Below, in pieces: positions 51,005 to 64,000 of a stretch of DNA of 64,000 nt; positions within the stretch are counted from its first letter, which is position 1; the number at the start of each line of letters is the position of its first letter. This stretch comes from Teratosphaeria epicoccoides (taxonomy: Eukaryota > Ascomycota > Dothideomycetes > Mycosphaerellales > Teratosphaeriaceae): assembly GCA_021401465.1 (NCBI GenBank), contig JADDMT010000013.1:248001-312000 (forward strand), read 5' to 3'. The notes beneath the pieces are model-generated. The model was given only the letters and a program-made list of their open reading frames with translations. It searched no databases and was not told the DNA's origin. Made by a program: the position numbers and the translations under genes.

Positions 51005-52795
51005 ATGATGGAGAGCTCTCCAAGTAGAGACTCGGGCAGAGGGAAGCGCTTGAGCGTCACGCCTAGGACGAGGAGGCGTCGGTCGACGTTTGGAAGTGTC
51101 AAACGAAAGTCCACGGCCGTCATATTCCGTCTGTCTGAACAGTTACAGAAACAAAGAGATGCATTCGTACGGAAACGGTCAGATCAGAATTCTATGTTAC
51201 CTGAGGTCATGGAGAGCGACACAAATGAGGCCGGAGAGCAGGGGGACACGACAGATGCCGTTGCTCGAGAACTTCTCTCAACACTTGCGCTTGGCCACCG
51301 CAGTCTCTACGAGAGCCGCACCAAAGTTTCAAACTTGCAAGCCAATTGCCGACTCAGCCAGAAGACATTGCAAAAGAACAATGATCGCCTCGAAGCATTA
51401 AAGAGCCAGAATCCAATAGCAAATGCGGATACGATTGACGATATCTTGGATCGAATCGAACGATGCAGTTATGATGTCGAGAATTTTGAGGCCGCTTTGG
51501 GTGTGGCAAAGAAAGAAGAGGAGGCGCACGAGCAGCGGCGTGGAGGGCTTCTGGATCAAGTTGCTGCTTTGTATCGAAGTCTAGGACAGAATACTTCAGC
51601 CTGTCCTGACGAATTCCAAGAGGTGATCTCCAGCTACATAGGCCAGGACGATGAATTGAAACGACGGAAAGGCCACGAGGACAGTATGATCCGGGAGATG
51701 GACAATCGAGAGGAGTATCTGAGGCAGAAGATACGAGAGCTTGAGACCAAGTTGCTTCTGGACAACTCACAGGCAACCGACAGCCCGGAAAATACTGCTC
51801 TCACTAAGATCATGCTTGCTCGATACAATGGTATCTTGGTTGGGGTCAGAACTTACAAACGAAGTGTGATCAAAAGCAGAGTGGAAGTCGGCGAGTCCCG
51901 CAAGCAGGCGGATGACGACTTCTGTGTAGCCATAGCGTGTCGACTGACAGACATGGGTTTGCTTGAAGGCGAAGGCCTCAGAGTCCCCAAATCGCAGCAG
52001 AGGCCGAGCTCAAGACAGCGGAGTTCTGTCCGAGCACCAAGCTCACAGAGAGCACCCAGCTCAGTAAGGGCGCCAAGCTCCATCATGCTTGAAGCAGATG
52101 ACAGCACGGGAGCGAATCGGACAGTATCGCCAGAGCCCACCACGCCAGCGACGCCAGCGGTAGACACAGACGGCGAGCTGACCGAATATCGCCAAGTGCA
52201 CGCTCAGGTACGACGGCCATCGAATCGAGACTCTGCGTTGTTCAGACGGAAAGCCTTTCGGCGCTCAGGATCGACCAAGATGCGCCTCAAAGACCGAGTG
52301 CGCTTGTCGGTGCGCATAGTTGCCGCCGAGAAAGATCTCGACAAGGCTGCGGTCCCTCAGAGCCTTATCGACCAGATGAGTGCATCCATGGGAAAGATGA
52401 CGCTTCTTGGTCGATCGAACAGTCACGTCGAAATCGATGGGCCAGCTAGAACACCGACAGTCGTCACTCCGAGGAGGTCAGAGGCCGGCAGCGCTGGCTT
52501 CAAGGCAGAACTTGTTACTCCTATCAGATCAGGGCACAAGGGTGCTGGCTTGAAGGACGTGAACTGGGCACCCGAGCGGAGTCGAGCGGTCTCGCACTTA
52601 GACAGCCCAATGTCGCCGCAAGACGTCGACAGTCCGACTCTTGGGAAGCGGAACACATGGACGCCCATGACGAATAGCGATCGCTTGGCTGCTGAGAGGC
52701 ACACGGATGTGCAGCGAGCATTGAGGCAATTGATGGAACAGGAGCCGAGTGGCGCGACGATCGGCCACTCATCCTCAAGGAGGAAAAGTGTATGA
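51005..52795 (+). CDS. Coiled-coil protein of unknown function
   Basis: Intronless, 596 residues. The N-terminus is basic (GKRLSVTPRTRRRRSTFG). Residues ~30-310 are rich in heptad-like Leu/Glu/Lys, predicting long coiled coils. Residues ~335-360 hold a short Ser/Arg/Pro repeat (RAPSSQRAPSSVRAPSS), and the C-terminal third is low complexity with many SP/TP sites and two basic patches (FRRKAFRRSGSTKMRLKDR; SSRRKSV at the end). This could be a cytoskeletal or polarity scaffold, but I do not recognise it. Coding bias and the uninterrupted frame make the gene itself secure. ATG 51005 is followed by a second ATG. Confidence 0.75.
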   Translation: MMESSPSRDSGRGKRLSVTPRTRRRRSTFGSVKRKSTAVIFRLSEQLQKQRDAFVRKRSDQNSMLPEVMESDTNEAGEQGDTTDAVARELLSTLALGHRSLYESRTKVSNLQANCRLSQKTLQKNNDRLEALKSQNPIANADTIDDILDRIERCSYDVENFEAALGVAKKEEEAHEQRRGGLLDQVAALYRSLGQNTSACPDEFQEVISSYIGQDDELKRRKGHEDSMIREMDNREEYLRQKIRELETKLLLDNSQATDSPENTALTKIMLARYNGILVGVRTYKRSVIKSRVEVGESRKQADDDFCVAIACRLTDMGLLEGEGLRVPKSQQRPSSRQRSSVRAPSSQRAPSSVRAPSSIMLEADDSTGANRTVSPEPTTPATPAVDTDGELTEYRQVHAQVRRPSNRDSALFRRKAFRRSGSTKMRLKDRVRLSVRIVAAEKDLDKAAVPQSLIDQMSASMGKMTLLGRSNSHVEIDGPARTPTVVTPRRSEAGSAGFKAELVTPIRSGHKGAGLKDVNWAPERSRAVSHLDSPMSPQDVDSPTLGKRNTWTPMTNSDRLAAERHTDVQRALRQLMEQEPSGATIGHSSSRRKSV

Positions 52796-55700
52796 GTATC
52801 AAGCCTAGAGTGCTCTCTGAGTTGACACCAGTAGCCGCACCGTCTTCCCCGAATCGTTTGTCGATCTTGTGAAGTGATTTGCAGTTGTCCAGCGTGGCCG
52901 GCAGTGTGATGGAATTTTGAAGACGGCCTATGCACTCCGTCGATGCGATGGGCAACCTACCATACCCCTGGGCCAAGACTGTTAGCGCCTGTCCAGCCTC
53001 AGAGATGCCTTCATTCCGTATACGAAGTATCCCACGCGAATCCCACGCAGCTCCGATGATACAAGTCGCTGTCGATCGCCGAGTCAGTCTACGCTTAACG
53101 ACTGCGACGCCTTGCGTTGCGGACATATCGAAACATGCCGCGGGCCGGTCTCGACGCCGTCCATGACCACAAGACAAGCAGTCTACGATCGTGTGCGACC
53201 TCAACATCGCATGTACATAGACGACTTCTCACCTTGTGCACTGACCGGACTTGCTCGCGCCGAGTGTTGTTCAACAACCAAATGTAACATTCATGCGCAT
53301 GGCGGCATTGAGTGCGCCCAGTTCCGCGGTCGCGGTATGGTAGCCACATACGTCCTAACGAAGTTGGAGACGCAGTTCGCGGTGGGAGGCGCCCCGGGTA
53401 TTGTGGGATGTTCAAACGCCACGCAAGGCAGATGACCATCTCCGGTCCGGAAAAGGGAACAGATTGCAGCACCTGTCAAACGTCGAGAGCGGATAGAGAG
53501 GTACTTCGTGCCACGTCTGAGGCACCCCCCAATCTCAGTCCGCGCCCCAGCGCCGTGGTCCTTCACACCATTTCCGGCATCTCTAATGCCAGCCCTGTGT
53601 GACTCGGGGAACGGCGGGAGGCAGTGACCCGCCCGGCGCTCTGTCGGCTCTGTTTGCAGGAGACGTGGGGGTAATAGCGGACGATTGGTAGCGAGTCATT
53701 GCAGTGCGACAAGCATCCGCGTAATATCGATCTGCAATACGCTGCGTGGGGGAGAAGCTGAATCGGCACTGAATTGTGATGCGTAACTCCATCTATGAGA
53801 AAGGATGCGCTTTCCACAACAGGGTCGCAGCCCTGAAGGCCGGTCGACTTCATGGGAGTAGTGATGTGCAGAAATTGGCGACCGGCGGCTAAAAGGTACT
53901 TCGGTTCAATACCTTCCACATCGGCACCTCCACATTACGCGTGTAGTGAGATTTCTGACCCGCCTGTTCATCAACCGGTGAACGGCCGGCCCGCAAGGTA
54001 GAAACTCCATATCGTTGGTCATCGCTTCACATACACGAGCGGCGGAGACTTTGACGCAGGGCAGACAAGATGCGAAGATGTTGTGGAGGCGAAGGAACAG
54101 ACCTGGAGACGGCGTTATGCGGTGAGCTTCAGATGACCTATTGTGATGCGCTGGCAGTCATCGGGCTACACTCTACACGGATCTTCTGTGCGACCGTTTA
54201 TGAACGCTGCAGGCTGGGATCCAAGACTGATCGCCGCGTCGGGCAAGGAATCCTAACTCGAGCCGCTGGACGAGAACGGCTGGGTCGCGCGTTGCGAACG
54301 ATCACAGACCACGATGGAGGTGTGCCATTTGATGGTTTTCGTTGACCTGCGTCGCAAGCGCTGTACGGCTGTTGGCTCAACCTCCCTCGAGCAGTGCGAG
54401 CGCAGTCATGATTGCCTCTAAGCTGAAATACTTCGAGACAAACTCGGATGCGTTGGCAATGAGGACCCTCATGTGTTGACCGCAGCATCCGACTTGCCGC
54501 CGAGCGAGATGTCCATGATGCGCACGTGTAGCCAGCAGCGGCAGGTCCGCCTGTCAGGGGGCGACGAGGCGACGAATATGGAGGGTGACTCGACTGCCTG
54601 CCTATCAATTTCCAATGCACTACCGTGGGACATGCAATGCGCGATTGTTGTGTTCCATCTTCGGGCGCAAAGAAGGACGTTCTTGAGAATGTCGTTGAAT
54701 AATGTACATAGCGTGGATGCATCGTCAAAGTCCATCATCGCACCTCGTGCCGAGGCATGTCAGGTTGCCGACGCTTCGGACTTTGACGACTGCGCCACGT
54801 CCACGTGCCAGACTAGCCGCCGCAGAGGAGCCGTTTGCAGGGTTTTGGTGGCTGACTCAGGGCCACGCTGCTGGGATCAGCAGGCTCTCCCATGTTCACG
54901 ACTGGTCACTTGATGCTCCCCGAAGACACTTGCAATGACAAGAAGCTACGTACGCAGCACAAGGCGCTCCAGCTGACCTGGGCGTAACAGCGAGAATCAG
55001 ACGAGAATAGCGGCTGGTGAGGCGGATGCCAAACGCCGTCTATGGATGTTCCTGTCGCAGCAAGGCTGGCGAGAGCGGCTTGGAGGCGGTGAGGAGACGA
55101 AGTTGGGGCAGCGTGATGGGACAGCGCAGCCTCTCGTGACTCAAACGCGATGCTTATGCTACCGCTGTCTTCGTGTTGCTGACCGCGACAAGACGTGACG
55201 GTCAAATTTGCGTCGAGTGGCATTGCAATATGTCATGTCCATCGTCGACTGACCAACACCGGTCCGCCGGGATGTGGACGCCGCTAGGCCTAGTGTCATG
55301 GGTGTTTCAGTAGAACCGCGACTAGAAGCCTTGTCGAACGCATGGCCAGCTTCTGGATATCGGTAAAGTCCCAGTTTTCGGGGCCTGATCGGATTGCCTA
55401 CTAGACGATAGCTGCAGGCTGCACGCGACAGGATCCTGTCAAAGACCGAAGCCTACACATGGATGCAGGTGTGCAGCAGATGGATAGCGTTTGCCCTACC
55501 ACAAAAACCATCGAAACCATCCCACGGCATAGAGATTCTCCTGCGGCCGAGGCATGTCTCCGTTGTATTTACCGAGCCACAAGCGTCTCCGGCTCACATG
55601 CGCCCCTTCTGCAGGAGCGCTCCGATTGCCCGTGAGGGGTGATGCTTGGGCACACGCGGGCGCCGGCAGGAGGTGCGATTGGCCATTTCGTGCAAACGGC

Positions 55701-56391
55701 GCGCATGACACGAATCATTGGCGGCGAAGTGTCGTGTGCCACAGCACAAGACAGGGCGAGACTTGGAAGCCAGGCAGCGCAAGGGAATTGGAAAGGATCT
55801 GATACCCCACGACTCGCCTGGGTGTGGAGTGAGTGAGGGTGGTAGGGGGTGTTTTTACCGCGTGCAGAGCGTAGCGTCCGGGATAGGCCCGCCTGCAGTT
55901 TTTAGGTTTCTGTTCCGGCTGCTGGGAGTCACCAAGCCTGCCCGGCTGTGTTCGCTATTACATGTATAGTCTGGTTCCTCCCGCGCCCTCGCTTGTCGTG
56001 ACCGCTCTGTTTGCACCACATCAGGAACGACCACCCACGCTTCGCTCTCCGCTCTCCGCATCCTCCTCATCCTCCTCAACAACACAAAACCCACTGCCAA
56101 ACACCTACAAGATCCCACTCAGGTCCGATTCCCCTGGCCCTCGATCTCGGTGCAATAGACTTCATTCGGGGCGCATATGCTTCGACTTGCCACATTCGGC
56201 TTCCCCGATCGATGATCAAAGCCAGCTCCCGCGCCTGATTTCGCTGGATTTGCGTCAGACCTTGCGCGCCGGAAACGGTACCTCTCTCACCTACTTACAC
56301 ATGTACCTCGGACGCGACACACGATAACACTCACTGCTCCACGCTCTCGACCTTGTCGTCGTCCTCGGCGCACGCGACTGCACATGTCACC
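52796..56391. other. Long intergenic region without a supported gene
   Basis: About 3.6 kb. Frames up to ~225 codons exist but they overlap each other on both strands and show no domain, signal peptide or splice logic. From about 55960 the sequence becomes CT/CA-rich, as expected of a long leader for the next gene. Confidence 0.55.
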
Positions 56392-58337
56392 ATGCCTTTT
56401 CGACCAGAACACTCGTTGTTACGAGTGGAAGTGCCCGCGCTGGGTGCCATCGATACGACCAACGTCGAAAGCCTGTTTGGCATGGTATGCTTACTACCAC
56501 TGCACGGCTCGTCGGCAGCTTTTTTTCTCAGAAATAGGACATGCACTAACGATCCAAAAGTGGTCACTATTCTCCAAGACATCGCATTGCGTCGAGCAGG
56601 GCAAGCGATTAGAGTGAGTAATGCCGACCGGTCAGACCGCGGCATTGTCGGGACAAAGGGCTAATGGTCATCTGCCCTTCCAGAAATCTATCCTGGCGTC
56701 TCTGGAACCGCGAGACGTTCTGTTGCGCGTTGCCACCGCCACATCAGCGACATTCACCTCAGCGGAAGCTACGATCCGTGCGCCTCCCCAGCGACAACAT
56801 GGGAAGTGTCAAGCCGAGTGCAGCAGCCGCGGTCGACAACATTCCCGTGCCAGAACTGTCCTCCAGCCTGTCTTCCGCTGGGTCGGCTGAGGAGTTCGAC
56901 GCTTCCAGCTTTACTCCCCCGCGTTCAATCAGCACATTACCCAAAGGCCGGCCCGAACTTCGCAGGAACGACTCGAGCAGCGGCCGGCGCGAGAAGCACA
57001 TTACCCCCGTCGACCTTGAGAAGATTGTTATCTCTATCAAAGATACGCCACATCTCGACCGCTCAATAGATCTTCCCTTGCCCAGCTTTGCCGCGAAGCC
57101 GACGATGGACCCACCTGTCCCATCAGCTTCACAAACTCAACGTGCACAAACAACCCCCGATGAGTCGACAACACATCCATCCGCTTCACAGTCAACCCTT
57201 CTTGAATCTTCCGCTTCAACCATGGACTCGATGGCAACAACCGCCACCAATGACACGCAACTAGTCGGCTCCGAGAGCAGCAGCAATACCGAGATGAGTA
57301 CCCACAGCATCGTGCGCGGTTTCGAGCTTGGTGGTACGGGATCTTCATATCGGTCGCAGACACATCTTCCGGTGAGACAGCCGAAGACGTCGCAACCACT
57401 TCAACCCGCGCAGCCGACACCAATTCTCAAGACCTCGCCTCAGTACCGGGAACCGGTCATGCCAAAGAAGAAGGCGCCAATGTTCACGATAGGCACTTCA
57501 TCCGGCGAGGACGAGAGCTCACTCGACACGCACATGACCAAGGCCTCGTTCAAGAGCACACTCTCTGAAAGCTTGAAGAAGCAGGGCAGCGATAGCGGCA
57601 GCAGTGACAGCAACAGGAGTAAAAAGACCACCTCATTCAAGGATGAGATTGCGATCGGCCGGGCAGCAGAATCGCAGGACAGTCCAGTCTTCGACGACTC
57701 AGATGATGAGGAGGATGGAGTGTCTGAAAGCGCTATCGAGGACGACGATGACTCTTCAGACTGGGAGGACTCCGATGACCAGAGCGGTCCGTCTTCCGTC
57801 AATGAGAAGGAGTTGTTCCAGCGCGTCGATTCCAGACCAAACCTGACTTCGCGAAGGTCCTTGCTCACCACATTGATGCACGAGCCAGATCGCGCCAGAG
57901 CTTTGCGGAACGCGGCGTCACGCTCCACACCTGCCATCAGACGGTCACGAAATACCACACCAAACGGACCATCCATACCAGGATCGCCAGCAGAGCCCTT
58001 GAGCCAAATGTCTCGGCCGGACGCGACGCTCGCGAAGCCCATCATCATGACCACCTCCAACACCCATCCACCGCAGATGGCGCTCTCGCCGAAGACGACA
58101 CGCCGCAACATGCTTTCTACGGAGCTCACAGAGTCACTGCGGAGGAACCTGCTCTGGGAGCGCCAGCATAGGAGCACCAACAATCTCGCAGCACTCAAGC
58201 GGCGACACACTGCGCAGGACATGACCAAACTCAAGCAACACCCCGAGCCGGTCGCCCTGTCACGCAAGGACAAGGATGACTTCAGCAACGAGTACTTCCA
58301 CGCTGGACTGCAGGAATATCACGCCAAAGGCTGGTGA
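56392..58337 (+). CDS. DUF1752 (AreA GATA-like) and DUF3295 regulatory protein
   Basis: Three exons: 56392-56484, 56561-56613 and 56684-58337 (599 residues). The 76- and 70-nt introns rebuild the conserved N-terminal block: VESLFGM joins WSLFSKTSHCVEQGKRLE, which joins NLSWRLWNRETFCC. That block is the DUF1752/GATA-AreA motif of nitrogen and carbon regulators. The middle is Ser/Pro-rich with MPKKKAPMFTIGTSS. The C-terminal DUF3295 region has SAIEDDDDSSDWEDS, LFQRVDSRPNLTSRRSLL, STELTESLRRNLLWERQ and the ending EYHAKGW. I recall such proteins annotated as Reg1/Hex2-like PP1 regulators; that link is tentative. The first intron ends AAAG, less common than CAG. Confidence 0.85.
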
Positions 58338-61300
58338 TACGATATACTCGTGTAGGATTCCCTTTTGATTCAATTTGCTGCGTTTTAGCGATGTGCGCGA
58401 AAGTCAAGGACTCTTCTGCGCCCAGGGCGAGTTCAGCCTTTCATTGACGCGACGCTGGTGACGAGTTACTACATTCTCACGGTCGGAGAAAGGCGGCTGG
58501 CGCAAATAGAAAGTCACGCCGCCACATTCAGGTCTCATTCTTTTCGCAGCACGGCATTGACGGGACGGGTCTGCAAAACTTCTTCTACGATAACCAGCAT
58601 TGGCAAAACTTTTACAGAACTACGAGACGGTCGACGACAGAGGCCTTTGTGCCATTTGAAAGCGAACGTATTGTACCACTATCTTGAGCGATTCACATGC
58701 ACGCGCTGCAATTGTACGATTACGAATGGACAGCTAGGTGGAGAGGATGGTAAGGGGTGATCCACTGCATGTCGGTGTGGTGGCAGAGTTATGGAGATAC
58801 CTCATCATTACCTTCGCACCCAGTGTAGATGGTATCTGCAAATATCACACAAGATTCCCACTGCCCATTGACTAAGCACCCGACAAGTCATTCACGCCGT
58901 GTTGAACACATCAGGTGGCTACATGCATCTTTGCTGCTGCTCGCATGCGCCTGACTCTATAGCTGCCCAACACATACATACACTGACAGACACTGCAACT
59001 GCGCTTACCTTACCGCAACCATGTGATCTCAGACCGCAAGTTCGAGTTATGCAGGTCAGACAGTCCGGCTGCTGCACGACAGGGCACGTCTGATCTCTTG
59101 CTGTGGGTGCTACTGCACGCCCACTGCAGCTTCCTGCTCCCGCATTCCATTATCCAAGATTCTTGCGCCCGGTAACGCAGGCAGGCTGCATCTTCAGGCT
59201 TATGCTGCAGCGCGCAACGTCCTCGCCCGTCGTTTCCAATTTGCTGGAAGCGCGGGCCGGGAGGCGCTGGAGTACGTACCCCCAGGATATGTATACAGGT
59301 ATGCATGTGTATTGAGATGTATATGAGGTGACTACATATATGACGGTTCATGCGTGCCCTGCCTCTAGGTTCGGGAGACTGGTGAGTTGAAGCACTATGC
59401 TGTCGAGCCGAAGGGTCGATGTGGCCTCCCGTGCCAACCCTTCTCAGCGTTTTGATGGTATTCGTTCGACGCACCCTACGCGCGATGCGATGGGATACGA
59501 GCAAGGAGGAGCTTGTGTGTCTCCTCGCGTCTTGCGCAATGCGTCGGTGGAATCAGCATCCCAACGGGTCCACAAGAGTCGCGGAATCCACTTCAGGCTG
59601 AGGGGATCTTGCCTCGGGATTGTGGAGGAGGTGTCTTTCACGTGCTTGCTTCCAAGTTCTGCGGCGGGCGTTGACAGCGGTTATCACATGCATACATGTC
59701 CTTCGAGCTGCACGACTAGTACCTTGGTAGCTTCTGGGCGAGGCTGAGATGCGCAAGTGCCGCTCGTGCGTGGCTCTCTCTCCAGAGCGAGGGCCGAGGG
59801 ATCGGAACATTTCGGGCAGGGGCGGTGTCGGCCATGGCACCATGCGCCATTACATTTGTTGTACTCTACCCAGTGGCGGCGCCCATGATTCCACCTGCTT
59901 ACGATTGAATATACCGGCAATTGTCCCAGTCAGTCAGCCGCTTGATACAAGTCAAACTATTTTGAAAAAGCATACGCACGATGAGACGCCGGCGACAAAT
60001 AGCTGATTGCCAGCAGTCACGAGTACACTGCTAGCCGGCTTACGCGAAACAACAACCCCGAAGAAGATTACGCGTGTCCTACTCAAGCATCTCGTTGCTC
60101 GACACATTATGCGCCTACAACAAGGCCAGTCTCGGAATTCAAATTGGACTCTGGTCATGCCAGCTGGATGCGCGCATGATCTGTGAGGACTACGTCAAAA
60201 CAAGTCGCATAGCCTACATCCCTGCGGCGAAAGACCGTCTTGTTGTCTTGGCTTTGAACGTGTAGCGATTTTTGCGTGTGCCATGTTGGCAAAAAGCCAA
60301 TGGGATTCAACGCCTCTACGCCTAAGTGTTAAGTCCAGCATGCCCTGCTCGTGGAATGATCATGAGGTACAATCGCCGTGCGCGGACTGACTCCCGAGGC
60401 GAGCGCCGTATCTTAGGATTCACGCCATGGTCCAAGACCCAGATGCTGTGTCGGAGCCATATGGTATATATGGTGGGAGGTGTTATACGGAGGACCCACC
60501 GAGCCGTGCTTGCGCCAGACGACCTGGACGTGATACATCTTCTCCATCGAGATGCCGTATAGGACACGGTACTAACAGTGGGCCTGGATGTAAAGTGTGC
60601 GGTTCAATACACCACTGATACCACCGCAATAGCCCGCGCCTGTTAAGGGCCGCTTGCTGCCCAGGATGACCTGAATCTGATACGCTGCTGACTCGCCGAG
60701 CCACTTCGGCTTCACGAGCCGCATCTCGGAAGTCGCACTCAATCTCCACCGACCACATGACCATGGTAGTCAAGCAGTGGTTGTTTCTGCGAGCATCGGA
60801 CGAAAAACCCGTCCATGCGAACCGCTCGCGTCGTGCTTCAGTCGACACATTTTAGGACTCGAAACAGAATATCGAGACTGTTTCGAAGGTTGTGATCCTC
60901 AGACATCTCGATTCGCGTTCACCTACGAGACTGGCACGTTACCGAAAAGGTCTCAGATATTTCAGCCTTCCAAAACCTCAATGTTCATCCGGGTCCTGAC
61001 AATCCATCTAACGTTTCAACCCGGTCCACACGATCGTTCTCTGCGGCCGTTCGTGGTCCATCGTCCACCTGGTGACCTGATCAACAGAAACGCGAACACG
61101 AGCCGAAAGTGATCCGTCTTCCCCGGCGGAAAATTTCCCCAGATTCTTTTCCGCCCCGCACCTCAGCAGGGCAGACAGCAGACTTTGTCGCTAGAACGGA
61201 TATAATTCCAGTTTCTTGGGCAGACGAGACATCCTGGATCGGCGATCGCATAGTGACGCGAGGTAGTAGAGTTCATAGTTGCCGTGCAGACCGTATGACG

Positions 61301-64000
61301 GTCCGGGAGCTTGCGGAAGTGGAAGCAAAGACCCGGGTGTCCACATGCTCGGTCAGCAAGTGCGCAGGGCTCTTTGGGGCGTCCTTGGTCGTGGAGGTGT
61401 GGCGCAGCCGGGTTTTGATGGTGATGGAAGATGATCTCGTCTCGGGGCAAGTCATGGTCGAAGCGGTCTGCTTCTGAGGTGCCAATCAATATGCTAACTG
61501 CGCTCGCGGTGTGGCTTACACGCATATGCGCAACCTATTCCATGAAGACCATCAAGCGCGACAAGCAGGCTGGAATTTCACCGCCAGCTGATATTCTTGC
61601 TGACTTGATCGACGTGGCTAGTCTACCTCACGTCAAGACGACGACAACATGACCGTCGGCAACGGCATTTGGCGAACGAGATCATGGCATCAACGCGAAG
61701 ATTCAATCCGCACACCATGCCTCGCCTAGTCACGGCGGTATCGAGTCCGCGTCCAAGTCTTCGATCCGGAAGGAACGTTGAAGTAACGAACAGTAGAAAC
61801 GGGTTCGCTTGGACCGTGAGCATACGTCTGCTTTCAACGCCATCCCAGCGAAATCGTGACTTGTCGCAGGACGCAGCTGGCCTACGAGACCGGGTTGCAA
61901 ATGTGAGACTCGAAGGTGGGAGTCAGCATGTCCCTCGTCCCTGGCGGTGTAGAGAGCTCGTCCTGGTTTACGATTCGAACGGCACACAGCAGGAAATTGT
62001 CTGAGCAAGTCTTGCACGAACGATGATTATGAGTCGGCTTCTCACCGCCAGGCCTTCGGCATCGTGATTACCGCCAGAGATACTATCAGGCAACCAAATG
62101 GTCGACCTGTTGACAGCAGGCGTCGCAGCAGGCGTCGACACTTGAGTCCGACTTCAGACATTGCAAGCAGTCAATACTATCATCTGACAAGTCAGCCGTG
62201 TCACCAAGTGGTCAAGCTACCAGCCAGCAGTCGAACTGCCCACACAGAAGTCAGCTGTGTCAACCACCTTGGTCGACCAGCTGACTAACTGCTGGAATTG
62301 CTGCAGTCCGTCGCAACGGCACCGGCTCGTGAGACTGCATTACCAACCCGCTCGACACTCACGGTGATTGCATCGTCGAGCAATCAATCCATCCATTCTT
62401 TGCCAGCCTGACGCACGGCGAACAACACCATTACTTTGCGCTGCCACCCGCGTTAGTAGGCAACGCCGCGTCCACTAGTATTTGTGGCCGAGCGAGCGGC
62501 GGTAATGTCAAACGACCAACCCGTCACTCGACTGATCGGAATACACCCATGCCGGCACAAATCGCATCATGGCCGTCGTCTCTTTCGTCCGCGTCTGCGT
62601 ATGCACTTAGAGCCTCTCTGAGCGAGAATTTACCCTCGCTCTCCCGAGACGCAACAGCCTTCCGATCTCCTCAACGGCTCCCGACGCACCTTCACTCACG
62701 TAGCGGCGGTGATATAAACCCCACCAACAAAGCCTATAGCACATGGACATCTGGACGTGATATATGCATGCCGTGATCCGTCGAGCGCTGGGCGCTCGCA
62801 TCTGGCTCGTACCTCCCGAAGAGAGGAACTTCTCGCCTGCAGCGATCCACCTTTGTGACTTCGTCTCAACTTGGTAGGGATTTGCAAGTGCGTCTCGGTG
62901 TAAGGAAGGCTCAACACCACGTGGCTCTATCCATCTTCCAACAGAGAGGAGTGTTTCGTGCGCCACGTGCTATTGATCTGATCTTGCGAGAAAGGGATGT
63001 TTTAAGTTTGTTAGGTACGTGGGCAATGTCAACGTAACGCAAGCCAAATCAAGCCTCTTGGGCGTTGCAGAAAGGGTGGGAATTCTTGCGCCAGAAGGAC
63101 AGTGAGATTACCAACCCAACTTGTGAAGTCGCACTCAATTCGTATTGAGTCGTTACCGGTGACCGTTCAGTCATTCTGCACAGCCGCCCATGACAAGGTC
63201 ATCCTCAACGACACCCTAGACCACCGCCTCGATTACGACCTGGCCCGTAGGCCTTCTTACTTGCCACGGCACAAGCTCTACCAGGAACAACCGGACTGGG
63301 TCCGCAGGCGAGTACGAGCCTCTCGAATCCTTCCGTACGGATGGGACTTTGCAAACGAAGTTCAGAGGGCGCCCGCATGAGAGCAACCCTGTACGTGCGC
63401 AAGCAAAAGCAAGGAACGAATGGTCTGCGTCAGTAGGCACCGGCAAGGAGCGTTGTCTCGCCATAGAAATCTGTGTCACGCTTATTCGGACCCGTTGTAC
63501 AGTGCTGCTACCCGAGATGACGCAGGTCCGTGCGTGGCAGCTAGCGGGCGGCTCACGCCAGATCGGGCCGGTAAAGCAGATTGGAGGGTTTAGTTGCGTC
63601 ATAGACGTCTGCTACAATCTATGAGGTTCTGCAATCACGACGTCACTGCAGCAGGGCTCAGCCGAACCAAGCCAAGTATGGGGTACCCGAAATTTCCGAT
63701 TATCATGCGCCAACCACACGCGGCTAGCGGCGGACAAGGCCCGCTAGCGTAAAGCTCGAGCCTGCGTCATCTCGGGTAGTAGCACTCTACAAGCCCGGTG
63801 CCAGACAGTACTCGCCACCAAACAAATTCTCCGCAGGCTTTTCTCGCAATAGACAGCCTCACGAGCGATCTAGGAACCGATGAGACATACTCAGGTACCC
63901 ATGTCAGGATCATAATGTTGAGTTGGATCACGGCTTGGCGTCTGGGATTGGTGCGGAGGCCCTGCGCAGCCGACATGGTGGAGAGACATGATTTACCTGG
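58338..64000. other. Gene-poor right end, nothing supported
   Basis: About 5.7 kb without a frame I can support on either strand. Possible coding frames are short, and open frames overlap randomly. Weak features only: diverged direct copies of an aagtcagccgtgtcacc-like segment near 62190 and 62250, and a gcaggcgtc duplication near 62120. No tRNA or rRNA pattern was found. Confidence 0.55.

Noticed and set aside
53000..56300. Open frames of 100-227 codons as genes
   Set aside because: They overlap on opposite strands, lack domains and show no joinable splice sites.
61965..61990. tRNA T-loop-like gttcgaatc on the minus strand
   Set aside because: Flanking bases do not pair as a T stem, and no acceptor or anticodon arm fits around it.

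Overview
This is 64 kb of nuclear DNA from a filamentous ascomycete (Pezizomycotina). I infer Dothideomycetes, weakly. The evidence is short GT-AG introns (mostly 49-76 nt) that restore conserved reading frames, and fungal-type proteins: an Rrd1-like PP2A activator, Dph2, a Ppc89-like spindle pole protein with a Cep57 domain, a Kch1-like K+ channel, Dug2 and a DUF1752/DUF3295 regulator. No tRNA, rRNA, CRISPR array or intact transposon was recognised.

Left part (1-28.8 kb) is a mostly ordinary chromosome arm. In order it holds an edge-truncated basic protein (-), an AT-rich decayed island, RRD1 (+), a ribosome-inactivating-protein toxin homologue (+), DPH2 (-) head-to-head with a Ppc89-like gene (+), a minus-strand block of unrecognised coding sequence whose frames do not join cleanly (14-18.7 kb), KCH1 (+) and DUG2 (+).

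Middle part (29-50.4 kb) is accessory and metabolic. Two multicopper-oxidase genes diverge from one promoter; one keeps its copper ligands and the other has lost nearly all of them while keeping a seven-exon frame. An intronless, full-length nitric oxide synthase (heme oxygenase plus flavin reductase) and a 14-TM MFS exporter follow. Then come a small broken or oddly spliced gene, an APH-fold kinase with no clear start, a small secreted Cys-rich protein (candidate effector), a mitochondrial-type MsrB, and a head-to-head pair of dead genes (cytochrome P450 and FAD-binding_2 dehydrogenase). Together this looks like an NO-producing metabolic locus, partly eroded. That reading is inference.

Right part (50.4-64 kb) is gene-poor: one coiled-coil protein of unknown role, one DUF1752/DUF3295 regulator, and about 5.6 kb at the right edge in which I support nothing.
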